Shown here: positions 27,093-36,319 of the stretch, piece after piece
Layout of the letters: the number at the start of each line of letters is the position of its first letter
Numbering within the stretch: the stretch's first letter is position 1
NCBI GenBank assembly: GCA_964488355.1
Contig: CAZAUJ010000006.1
Coordinates: forward strand, 90,315-154,314
Origin: Thermoanaerobaculum sp964488355
Lineage (GTDB): Bacteria; Acidobacteriota; Thermoanaerobaculia; Thermoanaerobaculales; Thermoanaerobaculaceae
Direction of reading: 5' to 3'
Length of the DNA: 64,000 bases
Position numbers and translations under genes: made by a program
Notes under the pieces: generated by a model
Databases searched by the model: none
What the model was told of the DNA's origin: nothing
What the model saw: the letters and a program-made list of their open reading frames with translations, nothing else

Positions 27093-29294
27093 TCATACCT
27101 GCCACTGGTACGAGAGCTTGAGGAACAGCGAGCGCTGGGTGGTGGCGGCGGCCACGTGGTGGTTGCCCGCTTCCTCGTCGCCGGCGCCCAGGTACAGGAG
27201 GGTTTGCGGGCTGAGCTTGTAGGCGAACAGCAACTGGTGGCGCCATTCGCGGGAAAGGGGCTCAGGGGGCTCGGGAAAACGCCAAGGGCAGGTGCGCAGA
27301 TAGCTGTACTGCGTGAGCAGACGGAGGAAACTGCGCACGGTGAAATAGTAAACCACGCGCAGCTCCCCCACCAGGGCGCGGTACAGCTCGCCTTCAGCCA
27401 CCGCCAGCCGCTCCGCTGAAAAGTCGCCCTGAAGGTAAAGGTGCCGGCCCAAGTTGAGGGTGAACCCAGGGGAGACCTCCCAGCGGGTGGCGGGACGGTT
27501 TCCTGAATAGTCGATGGCATCTCCGCCTTCCACACCGCAGGAGGCGGTGAGATCACCGGAAAAGCGCACGTTGGCAAAGACTCGGAACCCTCGCCCTGAA
27601 AACTCCTTTTCCTGCCAACCCTTGCGGTACTGAAAAAGCGTCAGGAACACCATCGATTGCAGGGGGCCCTGATACCGACCCATGAGGCGGGTGGTTTCCT
27701 CCAAGAGCTTGCCGCGCTGGTCCTCGAAGCGCTGGACCTCAGCGCCGATGGCCAGACGGGAGAACCAATCTCCCTCTCCTCCCCAGAAGATGCGTTGGGC
27801 CCCCACTTCGCCCCCTCGCACCCCCACCCGAGGCAAGAATCCCAGATCGGCGCGAAACCCCTCGTCCACGTGGCGAGCCCAGGCCCAGGCTTCCCAGTGG
27901 CGGTTGGCGTGGGAGAAGCTGGCTTCCCAGGCTGAGCCCCGGTGCCTCGTCCCGGCTTGTTCGGCCAAATCCGGGTGGTTGGGGTACTCGGTGGAAGACC
28001 ACAGCCACTGCCAGCTCAACGTACTGCTGGTGGACAGGCGCAAAAGCCCGTCCCACCCACCTGTTTGGCTGGTCAGACCGCGGCCCTGGCGGCGGGTGAA
28101 CAGCAGACCCAGGGTGGAGGCGCGGCCCAGGTCGTGGCGATACCGGCCGATCAGCGCGGTGGAGGGCAGGGGAAGCTGCACGCTGGAGGAGGTTTGCGAG
28201 CCGGGGAGGATGAGGGGTGTGATGCTGTCGCGCACGGCCAACAGGCCGAAAGCCGAGTCCTTTGCTTTGCCCGTTAGCTTGACCCCCCAATCCGGATCGG
28301 CCATGGTGCGCGTGTACACCGCTTGCAGGGGAGTGGCGAAGTAGTCACTTCCTTCCAAGAAAAATGGCCTTTTTTCGGGGAAAAAGAGGGTAAACACGCG
28401 GTTAATCGAAAGCTTCTTCGCATCAGCTTCCACCTGGGAAAAATCAGGGTTGAGGGTGAGGTTGACTGAGATGTTGGGCGTAACACCCCAGAGCAGAGAG
28501 GCCCCCGCTTCGCCTTCTTTCGTCGCGGGGGACAAAAAAGGGTCGGCAAGGTCCGCTCGCTCCTGGGTCCGGGCAGCCACCCAGGTGGGGTTCAGCTCCA
28601 CCTGCCGCCCCGGGCGCGCGGAGGAAAAACCGGCAATGGTTGTTAGCTGGCAGAGGGAGCAGGGGTTGTCGCGGTTCATGGGCTGGGAAAAAAAGATTCG
28701 GCGCAAGGACCGGGGATAGGAACGCAGGGCAGCAAACCCAAAGTGCTTTTCTTGCTGGCCGGCGGCAAAGCGCAGCGCGGAAAAGGGGATGCGGATTTCC
28801 ACCTGGTAACCGAAGGGGGTCAGCTGTGCGGCCGCCTGCCACACGGCATCCCAGCGGAAGTCCTCGTCCTCGCCGAAAGGTGTGGCGGTGCGCACCGCGT
28901 CGCCCTGCACGCCCATGGGGTTGACAAGGAACTGAAAGGCTCGGCGGCGGTCGGCAAAGGTGTCCAGGATAATCCCTACGAAATCGTCGCGGAAAAACTG
29001 ATCGCGATCGGACACGTGGGCGCGCACCTCCTGAGGATTGGGGTCGTAGGCGAGGAAGCCCACGTAAAAGGCTTCGTTGGTGCTAAACAGCAGGCAGTCG
29101 GTGCGCACCATGGCGGGAACCGAATCACCCGGCTCCACCTCATAGGGCAGGCCTACCAGCAAGGCCTGCCCCCAAGCCTGTTCGTCGAGCTGGCCATCCA
29201 CTGTCACCGCCACGTTCAACTCGGGAACCTGCAGCTGTGCCGACGCCTCGAGCGAAAACAGGAAGACACCCACGGTCAGCACCACCCGACGCAC
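27093..29294 (-). CDS. DUF5916 outer-membrane protein (CBM9-like domain plus beta-barrel)
   Basis: The 733-residue protein has a signal peptide (RRVVLTVGVFLFSLEASA), then a CBM9-like sandwich near residues 25-200 (VDGQLDEQAWGQA, DQFFRDDFVGIILDTFADRR, FLVNPMGVQGD), and a long series of alternating strands fitting an outer-membrane barrel, including TPNISVNLTLNPDFSQVEAD and FFPEKRPFFLEGSDYF. This is the DUF5916 architecture, common in Acidobacteriota and Bacteroidota; the role is unknown, perhaps carbohydrate or metal-ion handling at the outer membrane. The GTG at 29294 is chosen since GGGAGG lies 5 nt upstream. Confidence 0.86.
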   Translation of the reverse strand: MRRVVLTVGVFLFSLEASAQLQVPELNVAVTVDGQLDEQAWGQALLVGLPYEVEPGDSVPAMVRTDCLLFSTNEAFYVGFLAYDPNPQEVRAHVSDRDQFFRDDFVGIILDTFADRRRAFQFLVNPMGVQGDAVRTATPFGEDEDFRWDAVWQAAAQLTPFGYQVEIRIPFSALRFAAGQQEKHFGFAALRSYPRSLRRIFFSQPMNRDNPCSLCQLTTIAGFSSARPGRQVELNPTWVAARTQERADLADPFLSPATKEGEAGASLLWGVTPNISVNLTLNPDFSQVEADAKKLSINRVFTLFFPEKRPFFLEGSDYFATPLQAVYTRTMADPDWGVKLTGKAKDSAFGLLAVRDSITPLILPGSQTSSSVQLPLPSTALIGRYRHDLGRASTLGLLFTRRQGRGLTSQTGGWDGLLRLSTSSTLSWQWLWSSTEYPNHPDLAEQAGTRHRGSAWEASFSHANRHWEAWAWARHVDEGFRADLGFLPRVGVRGGEVGAQRIFWGGEGDWFSRLAIGAEVQRFEDQRGKLLEETTRLMGRYQGPLQSMVFLTLFQYRKGWQEKEFSGRGFRVFANVRFSGDLTASCGVEGGDAIDYSGNRPATRWEVSPGFTLNLGRHLYLQGDFSAERLAVAEGELYRALVGELRVVYYFTVRSFLRLLTQYSYLRTCPWRFPEPPEPLSREWRHQLLFAYKLSPQTLLYLGAGDEEAGNHHVAAATTQRSLFLKLSYQWQV

Positions 29295-29501
29295 ACCCAC
29301 CTCCCGCCGGCACCCCGGCGCGCCTCTTTTACGGGTCAATGGCGGCAAGGTTGCGAAACCTGGCAGCTCTTGCCGAGAAGAATATCCGGAATTGGCCGAG
29401 GGTTCATGAGGGGCGCTGTGGTGTTGCTGGATCGCGGGCAACTTGCGCCGGAGGGACGTGCCCAGCCGGGTGGGTAAAGGCCACGTGTGTGGCCACCGAG
29501 C

Positions 29502-29518
29502 AAAAAGACCGCAGTCTT
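29502..29518 (-). terminator. Possible terminator after the MEMO1-AMMECR1 gene
   Basis: On the minus strand, AAGAC-TGCG-GTCTT is followed by a run of T (GTCTTTTTG), 34 nt past the stop of the MEMO1-AMMECR1 gene. A second dyad GGCCAC-N4-GTGGCC lies at 29479-29494. The 5-bp stem is short, so this is tentative. Confidence 0.5.
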
Positions 29519-29551
29519 ACCACCCAGCGCAGGCCACGCTGGAAGGGTGCG

Positions 29552-30997
29552 CTAGCCTTCCTCGGCAAACACCTGGGCGGTGAAGACGGAAAGCTGGGCC
29601 TGTCGCCAGGCCTCGGGCGGCAAGCCGGCTTTTCTTGCCAGCTGGGCCAGGAAGGTCTCCAAATCCCAGCCGGTTTCGGTGGCGACCTGGGGCAGGAAAA
29701 CCGCGCGGGCCGGGCCCTTTTCCAACACCACCCCGTGTTCTCCCAGGCGAATGGCGCTGAGGTCGGCCGCCCGCTGGGCTGGCGAAAGCACAGAAACCTC
29801 CACCTCCAGCTGGTCCAGCTCGGCCAGACGGACCGGTGGGAAGCGTGGGTCGTAGAGCACCTGTACGGCACAGTGGACCACCGTATCCACCAAGCTTCCC
29901 ACGGGTTCCAGGGAGCCGATGCAGCCGCGCAAGGCGTGGTTGCCCTTGGTGTGCAGGGTGACGAAGGCCCCGGCGGGCGCCAAGAGGTTAGGGCTGAGGG
30001 GGTTTTCAGCGAACCAAAGGGCGAGCTGTTCCTCCCGGGTTAGGTGGGTGAGCATGGTGGCGCGGGCCAGGCCCAAGAGGGCCCGCTGCTCCCCTTCGGC
30101 CAGGGTCCCCAGGGCAGTGTCTGGCTCGCTTCGCCAGCTGCCAAAAGTACCGGCAAAACCCACCGCCACGTAGGTCACCACCTGGCGCCAGTCGCCGCTC
30201 GCCTCGCCCGAGGTGCTCACGTGGAGGATGCGTCCGCAGCCGGCAAAGGTGTGGCTCAAAAGCTGCAGGAGGACGGCAATGGGTTTGGCACCGCACACGC
30301 TGTCGTCGCTCACCTCCACCTGGTGCCAAAAGCCGCGCACGTCCAACGCTGCGGTGCGGCCAGCGGTGCGCTGCGCGCGCAAGGCCAGACGGGGGCCAAG
30401 GCTCGGCCCCTCGGGGAAAACCACGTAGCCGTAGGGCCGGCCGTGATGGGTGAAGTCGGAAGAAACCACTACTACCGTGGCTTCGTCCAGAAGGGGCGCC
30501 AGGGCTTGGGCCAGGGAAACCGTTTCGTGCAGGGTGGTGTGGTTTCCCACCAGCAGCGGCACGAGCCGCGCCTGCGCCGCTTTTACCTGCAAAAAAGGAA
30601 GCTCCACCTCCAGGCAGTGCTCGGGGTCATGCGCCAGGTGCGGCCCCCCGAAAAGGGAGAGCTCCCGCAGCCGGGCCAAGGCCTCCTGGTCCAGCCCCAT
30701 CTCGCCCAGCGGGGTGGCAAAGGCGCGCACCTGCGGTGCCGGCAGCGCCGCCCCAGAAAAAGAACGGTAGTGGGAGGGGCCTATAAGCACAATGCGTCGG
30801 GCGTCCTCGGGGAGGGAGGCAAAGGCGTGAGCGGCCGTGCGGCCGGAATACACGTAACCCGCGTGGGGAGCAATCACGGCCCGACACGGCCCGTTGGCTT
30901 TGACCTCCGCCAGCAGCTGTTCCACCTGGTGCAAAAGCTCGGCGGCGGAGGAGGGGTAGAAGCTACCTGCTACGGCTGGGGGGCGCACGCTGCTCAA
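29552..30997 (-). CDS. MEMO1 and AMMECR1 fusion (AmmeMemoRadiSam system proteins B and A)
   Basis: The 481-residue protein joins two families. Residues 1-270 are MEMO-like, with the metal-site regions IAPHAGYVYSG, IGPSHYRSF, VVSSDFTHHG and CGAKPIAVLLQ in order. Residues 305-481 are AMMECR1-like, with the signature ALRGCIGSLEP and DPRFPPV. In bacteria these occur with a radical SAM protein (AmrS) in the AmmeMemoRadiSam system, whose chemistry is not settled. No radical SAM gene is adjacent, so the third partner must lie elsewhere. The TTG start follows AAGGAG and overlaps the symporter stop (TTGA). Confidence 0.9.
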   Translation of the reverse strand: MSSVRPPAVAGSFYPSSAAELLHQVEQLLAEVKANGPCRAVIAPHAGYVYSGRTAAHAFASLPEDARRIVLIGPSHYRSFSGAALPAPQVRAFATPLGEMGLDQEALARLRELSLFGGPHLAHDPEHCLEVELPFLQVKAAQARLVPLLVGNHTTLHETVSLAQALAPLLDEATVVVVSSDFTHHGRPYGYVVFPEGPSLGPRLALRAQRTAGRTAALDVRGFWHQVEVSDDSVCGAKPIAVLLQLLSHTFAGCGRILHVSTSGEASGDWRQVVTYVAVGFAGTFGSWRSEPDTALGTLAEGEQRALLGLARATMLTHLTREEQLALWFAENPLSPNLLAPAGAFVTLHTKGNHALRGCIGSLEPVGSLVDTVVHCAVQVLYDPRFPPVRLAELDQLEVEVSVLSPAQRAADLSAIRLGEHGVVLEKGPARAVFLPQVATETGWDLETFLAQLARKAGLPPEAWRQAQLSVFTAQVFAEEG

Positions 30998-32394
30998 GGT
31001 GAGCTCCTTTCTTCCTTACAAATAAGCCCACCACGCCTGTTTGGCAAGACGCGGTCCGCCAGCCAGATGAGGGTAGAAACGCCCAGGGCAGGAAAGACCG
31101 GCTCCAGGCCCAAGGGGTAGCCTCCCTCGGGGCTGCGCAGGAGGATCCATCCGCTGGCCGTCGCGGCAGCGGCTAGCAAGGAAGCCACAGCTCCGCGGGC
31201 CGAGTAGCGGAAACGGCGGGGTGCATGGGAGGAGATCAGGGGCAAGAGCAAGCTGGCGGTGACGATGCTGCCCACATCGTGCCAAATGGCCACCACGCTG
31301 CCCAAAGCCCAAGCGAGGGCCGCCGCAGCCGCCGCCAGCAGCGTGAGGCTGGCCACGATGGAACGTCGCTCGCCAGGTCCGCTTTGCCCCGGCAACAGGT
31401 CGTGTCCCAAGGTGGCGGCAGCGAGAAAGAGGTAGGAGTGGGCGGTGGAGGAAACGGTGGCAAAAAGGCCTACGGCGAAAAGGGCGTTGAGTGCCGGTGG
31501 CAGGACCAAAGCTCCCAAGGCGGGGTAGCTCAAACCGGGCTGGGAAAGGTCGGGAAGCAAGACCCGCGCCGCCAAACCGGAGAAGGTGGTGAGGAAATCG
31601 AAAACCACCCAGAAGGCCACCGAAATCAGCACGCCATTGCGGGCCACACGGGGGGAGTACGCAGCGTAGCACCGCTGGTAGAAGGTGGGCTCTACTAGGG
31701 TTTGTAGGGCAATGACGTACCACACGGCAATGCCCTGAAAGCCCAGGCCGCCGGTGAGCGAGCGGTGCGAGTCAGGGAGAGCTTGCCACAAGCCGGAAAA
31801 GCCGCCGAGCTTGCCCAGGGCAACGGGGAGCAACAAGGCAAAGGCCAGGTACATAAGGGCGAACTGCAGCAGGTTGGCGCGCACCACGCTGCGAAACCCG
31901 CCCCAAAGCACCGAGCCCACAGTCAACAGCGCACCGAGCAGTAGCCCCCAGGGCCGCGCCACGCCGAAGTAGGCCTCGGCCAGCTGCGCCAGCATGAGCA
32001 CGTAGGCGGCGGGAATGGCCATGAGCAGCACCAGGAGGGCGCCTACGCGTCCCGCCCAGGGGCCGAAGGCTGCGCTCAGCTGCTCGGGGATGGAAAGGGC
32101 GGCGCTTTGTCGCGCCCTTTCTGCCAAGCCAAAGGCGAAAAGCACGGCGGCCAGGTAGTAGGGGACCCCGAACACCAGCCAGTTGGCCAAACCGAAGCGG
32201 TAAGAAAACTCCCCCACGCCCAAGATGCCCCCGTACCAGGTGGCCACCAGCGTGGCCACAAACGGGCCCAGGGTCAAGCGGCGGCCCGCCAGCAGGTATT
32301 CCAGCTGCTCGCGCGTGTACCCCCAGCGGTCCAAGAGCACCAGCACCGCCCCGTAGGTAAGGAAAGCCAAAAGGATCCACGGCTGCGCGCCCAT
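30994..32394 (-). CDS. Sodium:solute symporter (SSS family)
   Basis: The 466-residue protein has about 13 hydrophobic helices in the LeuT-like fold of SSS transporters, with YLLAGRRLTLGPFVATLVATWYGG near residue 35 and WGGFRSVVRANLLQFALM near 165 matching the family. It imports a solute with Na+; the substrate is unknown. The ATG at 32394 lacks a ribosome site but has TACAGT exactly 6 nt upstream. It overlaps the downstream MEMO1-AMMECR1 gene by TTGA, so the two are co-expressed. Confidence 0.9.
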   Translation of the reverse strand: MGAQPWILLAFLTYGAVLVLLDRWGYTREQLEYLLAGRRLTLGPFVATLVATWYGGILGVGEFSYRFGLANWLVFGVPYYLAAVLFAFGLAERARQSAALSIPEQLSAAFGPWAGRVGALLVLLMAIPAAYVLMLAQLAEAYFGVARPWGLLLGALLTVGSVLWGGFRSVVRANLLQFALMYLAFALLLPVALGKLGGFSGLWQALPDSHRSLTGGLGFQGIAVWYVIALQTLVEPTFYQRCYAAYSPRVARNGVLISVAFWVVFDFLTTFSGLAARVLLPDLSQPGLSYPALGALVLPPALNALFAVGLFATVSSTAHSYLFLAAATLGHDLLPGQSGPGERRSIVASLTLLAAAAAALAWALGSVVAIWHDVGSIVTASLLLPLISSHAPRRFRYSARGAVASLLAAAATASGWILLRSPEGGYPLGLEPVFPALGVSTLIWLADRVLPNRRGGLICKEERSSP

Positions 32395-32400
32395 GGTGCC

Positions 32401-32429
32401 ACTGTAGCCAGAGCCAACGCTTCCGCCAA
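32401..32429 (-). promoter_or_regulatory. Promoter of the symporter operon (leaderless)
   Basis: On the minus strand TTGGCG (32429-32424), a 17-nt spacer, and TACAGT (32406-32401) are followed by GGCACC and the ATG. The 9-nt junction GGCACCATG is identical to that of the TPR gene at 57242. Confidence 0.6.
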
Positions 32430-32621
32430 GGGCTGCGGCGCTTTCTAGCCTTGGGTAGAGAGCCCCACCGGTTTGCCCCTGGGGCTGCTACCAGACCTCG
32501 AGTGCCTTTTCCGCAAGCCTCATGACATCATCTGTCCGGCCAAGGAGGGTAATGAGCCAAACGGTCTTGCCGGATCCCATGACCCAACAGCACGCTGGGG
32601 CCTCAGTCCCACCCGCGGTCA

Positions 32622-33002
32622 TTGCGCACCTCCGGCGCACGGCCGTGGGTGCTTCTTTTCGTGGTGCTCGGGTTTTTGGGGGCAGCGGGTGCAGCGGCTA
32701 TATCGGCGGTCTCTGCTGTGGTTTTTGCGGTCAAACCGGAGGTTGAGCTTCCCTCTGACGTCTTTCTTCTTTTCCTGCTGGCCATTTTCTCCGTTGCCTC
32801 AGCAATTCCGCCTTTCTTCCTCGTTCAGTACGCCAGGGCCATTAACAGGCTCCGTTCCACCGGCGGTTGGGCTTTCCTCGAGTTGGCGGTGAAACACCAA
32901 AAGGACAATTGGCGCTTGCTAAGGATCATTTTATTGCTTGCCTACCTCATCATCCGAGCTGGGTTGCTTATCGGGGGGATGGGGAGCGTTTTGCAGCGAT
33001 AG
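32622..33002 (+). CDS. Small membrane protein, unknown (DUF5362-like)
   Basis: The frame encodes up to 126 residues with two or three hydrophobic helices: WVLLFVVLGFLG near 9, FLLFLLAIFSVASAI near 50, and IILLLAYLIIRAGLLIG near 103. Between the last two lies a charged stretch (YARAINRLRSTGG, then KHQKDNWRLLR) that resembles small DUF5362-like membrane proteins. The start is uncertain: TTG at 32622 or GTG at 32649, neither with a ribosome site. The clean hydrophobic pattern and lack of another gene in this gap support coding. The stop lies 20 nt before the end of the convergent alkaline phosphatase gene. Confidence 0.55.
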   Translation: MRTSGARPWVLLFVVLGFLGAAGAAAISAVSAVVFAVKPEVELPSDVFLLFLLAIFSVASAIPPFFLVQYARAINRLRSTGGWAFLELAVKHQKDNWRLLRIILLLAYLIIRAGLLIGGMGSVLQR

Positions 33003-33022
33003 CCGCGCCTAGCCCTCAGCTT

Positions 33023-34795
33023 TTAATGCGGAGGTGGCTGAGGCGCCAGCGCCTGCAAAATGGCGAAGAACACCTCCGTGTTGTCGTGGGTGCCCCCCAG
33101 GCGCTCGGCTCCCGGCCCTAAGGCCGACAGAGGCACGTCCACCCCCGTGTGCACCCCGCGATCGGGCGCATAGCCTTTTTCCGGCACTGACGCCTCGCTC
33201 ACACCCGTGTACAGCACGCCGGTGCGGCCGTCCTTGGCTGGGTTGGCATGCACCTGGCGATCCTCCCCAGGGAGGGCTGGCGCGACGGGCTTGGGTTGAG
33301 AGCGGAAGTCGTCAAAGTGGTCCGGGGCAGCACCAAAGTGAACGATGAGCTTTTTTTCCGGGTCTGGGTTGTCGGGGTAGCCATCAGCATTGTTGTCGCG
33401 TGCTTCCGGGAATCCGAGGCGGTCGTAGGTAGCCACCTGGTCCCGGTGGCCGCGCTTGGCCGCATCCAGCACCCCGGGGAGCACTACCCCGCCGGTTTCA
33501 TGGTCGGCGGTGACGATGATGAGGGTATCGTTGGTTGGGTCCTCATCGCTGTTGGTGCGCTGGGCAAAGCGTACGGCCACCTCCACGGCCTGATCCAGGT
33601 TGTAAAGATCCCAAAGCATGCGCTCCGCGTCGAGCATGTGGGCTTGCTTGTCCACCAGCGCGCCTTCTACCAGCAGGAAGAAGCCCGCGGGGTTTTGCTG
33701 CAGCGCCTGCAGGGCCGCTTCGGTCATGGCCGCCAGGCTGGGCTGGTCGGGGAAGGCGGCAACGACCTCCCCATCGCCACGCCGTTGGATATCGAAGGGG
33801 GAGTTCATGTGCCGGCTGGCGAACAGCCCCAGGAGCTTGGCCGGCTGCTGCTTGGCCTTGGCACCCAGTTCGGTGGCGGTGAAGGCTTGGGAGAAGCCCG
33901 CGGCGCCAAAAAAGGGCAAAAGGTCCAGCGGCTTGGTGAAGGAGGCCAAGCCCCCCCCGAGTAGCACGCGCAGACCACAGGTGTCTGCTCGCTGCAAAAA
34001 CTGACGGGCGATGGTGGCCGCATCCCCCCGGTCGGCTACCTGCGCGAGAAAGGCCGCGGGGGTGGCGTCGGTGAGGTCGGCATCGCTCACCAAGCCAGAA
34101 ACCATGCCGCGGGTTCGGTAGAGGAGGCAGGGGAGGGGCTCCACTTTCGGGTTGTCGCCGTCTTCGGGTGTGGGGTCGGGAAAAAGGCCCAGCATGCCGT
34201 TGGCGGTTTTAGTGCCGGTGGCAAAGGCGTGAGCTCCCGCGGCCGAGTCGGTGACGAAGCCGGAAAGGGAGGAAGTCATGACAAAACCGCCTACGGGCAG
34301 GCGGTCCATGGCCAGTAGCCCCCGGCTTTTGCCACCGGTAAAGCCATAGAGAAAGGCCCTGGCAGCGGTGCGTTGCGCAAGACCCATGCCGTCGCCCACA
34401 AAGAGAAACACGTGCCGTACGCGGCCACCGGGAGCTGGCCAAGAAACCACCGAGAAGCGTCGTTCGGCCTCTGCCAGGACCCTTTCGGCTTGCTTACCCT
34501 TAGCCGGCTTGATCAGGCGCACGGTGAACACGTGCTCCCCAGCGTGTTCGACGGATATCCCTTCGGCCACCAGGCGATCGCCTTGCCGCTGAGCTTGCAG
34601 GGGCTTGCCGTCCAAAAGTGCCTGCCACTGGGTGTCCGGCTCGTTCGGAACCACCGCGTGCAAATCCACCCTTTGGCCCGCGGCTAAGGTGGTCTCCAGG
34701 GGCGGGCTGAGGATTTGGATAGGCGCATCGGCAGCGGAAGCGCTGCCTACCGTCGCCAACCAAAGCAAGCTGGCGGCCAGGTTCAAGGGCTTCAC
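33023..34795 (-). CDS. phoA: Alkaline phosphatase
   Basis: The 590-residue protein is a periplasmic or secreted phosphomonoesterase. The signal peptide is KPLNLAASLLWLATVGSASA. A beta-sandwich-like domain covers residues 25-110, then the catalytic domain has VGDGMG, the nucleophile Ser in VTDSAAGAHAFATGTK, the metal ligands in EGALVDKQAHM, VTADHETGG, and a final GGTHDNTEVF. An insert near 450 carries a Ca-binding-like loop (DNNADGYPDN). GTG at 34795 is chosen because GGAGGT lies 4 nt upstream; two ATGs at 34807 and 34813 are in frame. No Pho regulators or phosphate transporter are next to it. Confidence 0.93.
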   Translation of the reverse strand: MKPLNLAASLLWLATVGSASAADAPIQILSPPLETTLAAGQRVDLHAVVPNEPDTQWQALLDGKPLQAQRQGDRLVAEGISVEHAGEHVFTVRLIKPAKGKQAERVLAEAERRFSVVSWPAPGGRVRHVFLFVGDGMGLAQRTAARAFLYGFTGGKSRGLLAMDRLPVGGFVMTSSLSGFVTDSAAGAHAFATGTKTANGMLGLFPDPTPEDGDNPKVEPLPCLLYRTRGMVSGLVSDADLTDATPAAFLAQVADRGDAATIARQFLQRADTCGLRVLLGGGLASFTKPLDLLPFFGAAGFSQAFTATELGAKAKQQPAKLLGLFASRHMNSPFDIQRRGDGEVVAAFPDQPSLAAMTEAALQALQQNPAGFFLLVEGALVDKQAHMLDAERMLWDLYNLDQAVEVAVRFAQRTNSDEDPTNDTLIIVTADHETGGVVLPGVLDAAKRGHRDQVATYDRLGFPEARDNNADGYPDNPDPEKKLIVHFGAAPDHFDDFRSQPKPVAPALPGEDRQVHANPAKDGRTGVLYTGVSEASVPEKGYAPDRGVHTGVDVPLSALGPGAERLGGTHDNTEVFFAILQALAPQPPPH

Positions 34796-34883
34796 GGTCA
34801 CCTCCATCACCATGTTAACGCCTGTGGCGCGTGGCGGGCGAACAAGGAGCGAGCTGGGCTACCATAGGCGGTGAGGAGGACGC

Positions 34884-36218
34884 ATGGCTTTACCCCAACA
34901 CGACGTCAGTGACTTGAGTTTGGCCACGCAGGGCTTGGCGCGCATTGCCTGGGCTGGGCGAGAAATGCCGGTGCTGGCGGAAATCCGCAAGCGCTTTGCT
35001 CAAGAAAAGCCGCTGTCAGGGCAGAGGCTTTCGGCTTGCCTCCACGTGACCACCGAGACTGCCCACTTGGTGCTGACTCTGGTGGCGGGAGGGGCGGAGG
35101 TGCGGCTGTGCGCCTCCAATCCCCTTTCAACCCAGGATGATGTGGCCGCCGCGTTGGTGGCGGAACACGGCGTGGGGGTCTTTGCCCGGCGGGGGGAAGA
35201 CAACACCACCTACTACCGCCACATCCGGGCGTGCCTGGAGTTCAAGCCCACCCTGACGATGGACGACGGCGCCGATTTGGTGAGCTCTTTGCTGCTTTTG
35301 GGTCGCGGTGAGCTGGCCAAGGCCCACCCGGAAGTGCGTCACTTGGGTGAGACCTTAGGTGCGGAGGGGTGCCAGCACCTGGTGGCCGGCGTGCTGGGTT
35401 CCACGGAAGAGACCACCACCGGGGTCATCCGCCTGCGAGCCATGGAGCGGGATGGGGCCCTGCGCTTCCCGGTGATCGCGGTGAATGACTCGGACACCAA
35501 GCACTTGTTTGACAACCGTTACGGTACCGGGCAATCCACCATTGACGGCATCCTGCGAGCCACCAACCTCTTGCTCGCAGGCAGGGTGGTGGTGGTGGCC
35601 GGCTACGGTTGGTGTGGGCGAGGCGTGGCTTTGCGAGCCAACGGACTGGGGGCGCGGGTGGTGGTCACGGAGGTGGACCCGGTACGGGCTCTGGAAGCAG
35701 CCATGGATGGCTTTGCCGTCATGCCCATGGCGGAGGCGGCCAAGGTGGGTGACCTGTTTGTCACCGTCACGGGCAACCGATCGGTGATCACGCTGGACCA
35801 CGTGCGGCTGATGAAAGATGGCGCCATCCTGGCCAATTCGGGGCACTTCGACGTGGAAATTGACCTGGAAGGGCTGCGCCAGGAAGCCAGCGAAATTTTG
35901 CCCGTACGCACCCACGTGGACGCTTTCCGCTTCCCCTGGGGCAAGACGGTATTCGTGCTGGCTCAAGGGAGATTGGTGAACCTGGCGGCGGCCGAGGGTC
36001 ACCCGGCTGCGGTCATGGATATGTCATTCGCCAACCAGGCCTTAGCTGCGGAGTACCTGGTGCGTATGGCTGGCCGCCTGCAGCCGCGGGTCTATCGCTT
36101 GCCGGCGGAGTTGGACCGGGAAATTGCCAGCCTCAAGTTGGCCACTATGGGCCTGCGCTGCGACGTGCTCACCCCCGAGCAGGAGCGATACCTGGCCAGC
36201 TGGCGCGAAGGCACCTAG
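34884..36218 (+). CDS. ahcY: Adenosylhomocysteinase
   Basis: The 444-residue protein reversibly splits S-adenosylhomocysteine into adenosine and homocysteine, clearing the product of methyltransferases. Landmarks are HVTTETAHLV near 53, ETTTGVIRL near 179, VNDSDTKHLFDNRYGTGQS near 200, the NAD Rossmann GYGWCGRGVA near 242 and NSGHFDVEID near 317. The C-terminus ends in LTPEQERYLASW and lacks the KPxxYRY tail of eukaryotic and most bacterial forms, as in archaeal and thermophile-type enzymes. GAGGAGG precedes the ATG. It begins a plus-strand run with glyQS, ppdK and ktrA. Confidence 0.95.
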   Translation: MALPQHDVSDLSLATQGLARIAWAGREMPVLAEIRKRFAQEKPLSGQRLSACLHVTTETAHLVLTLVAGGAEVRLCASNPLSTQDDVAAALVAEHGVGVFARRGEDNTTYYRHIRACLEFKPTLTMDDGADLVSSLLLLGRGELAKAHPEVRHLGETLGAEGCQHLVAGVLGSTEETTTGVIRLRAMERDGALRFPVIAVNDSDTKHLFDNRYGTGQSTIDGILRATNLLLAGRVVVVAGYGWCGRGVALRANGLGARVVVTEVDPVRALEAAMDGFAVMPMAEAAKVGDLFVTVTGNRSVITLDHVRLMKDGAILANSGHFDVEIDLEGLRQEASEILPVRTHVDAFRFPWGKTVFVLAQGRLVNLAAAEGHPAAVMDMSFANQALAAEYLVRMAGRLQPRVYRLPAELDREIASLKLATMGLRCDVLTPEQERYLASWREGT

Positions 36219-36319
36219 GGCTGATACCCTGGCATGCAGCGAAAACAAGCAGCTAAAGCAAGCTGAAAGCGTGCTAGACTGCACCTTCGATGCCCGCGCT
36301 GCGGGCCGGCGAGGTGGGC

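Noticed and set aside
36219..36319. T-box leader before glyQ
   Set aside because: The gap is too short and shows no specifier loop or T-box core; a -10-like TAGACT is all that can be supported.
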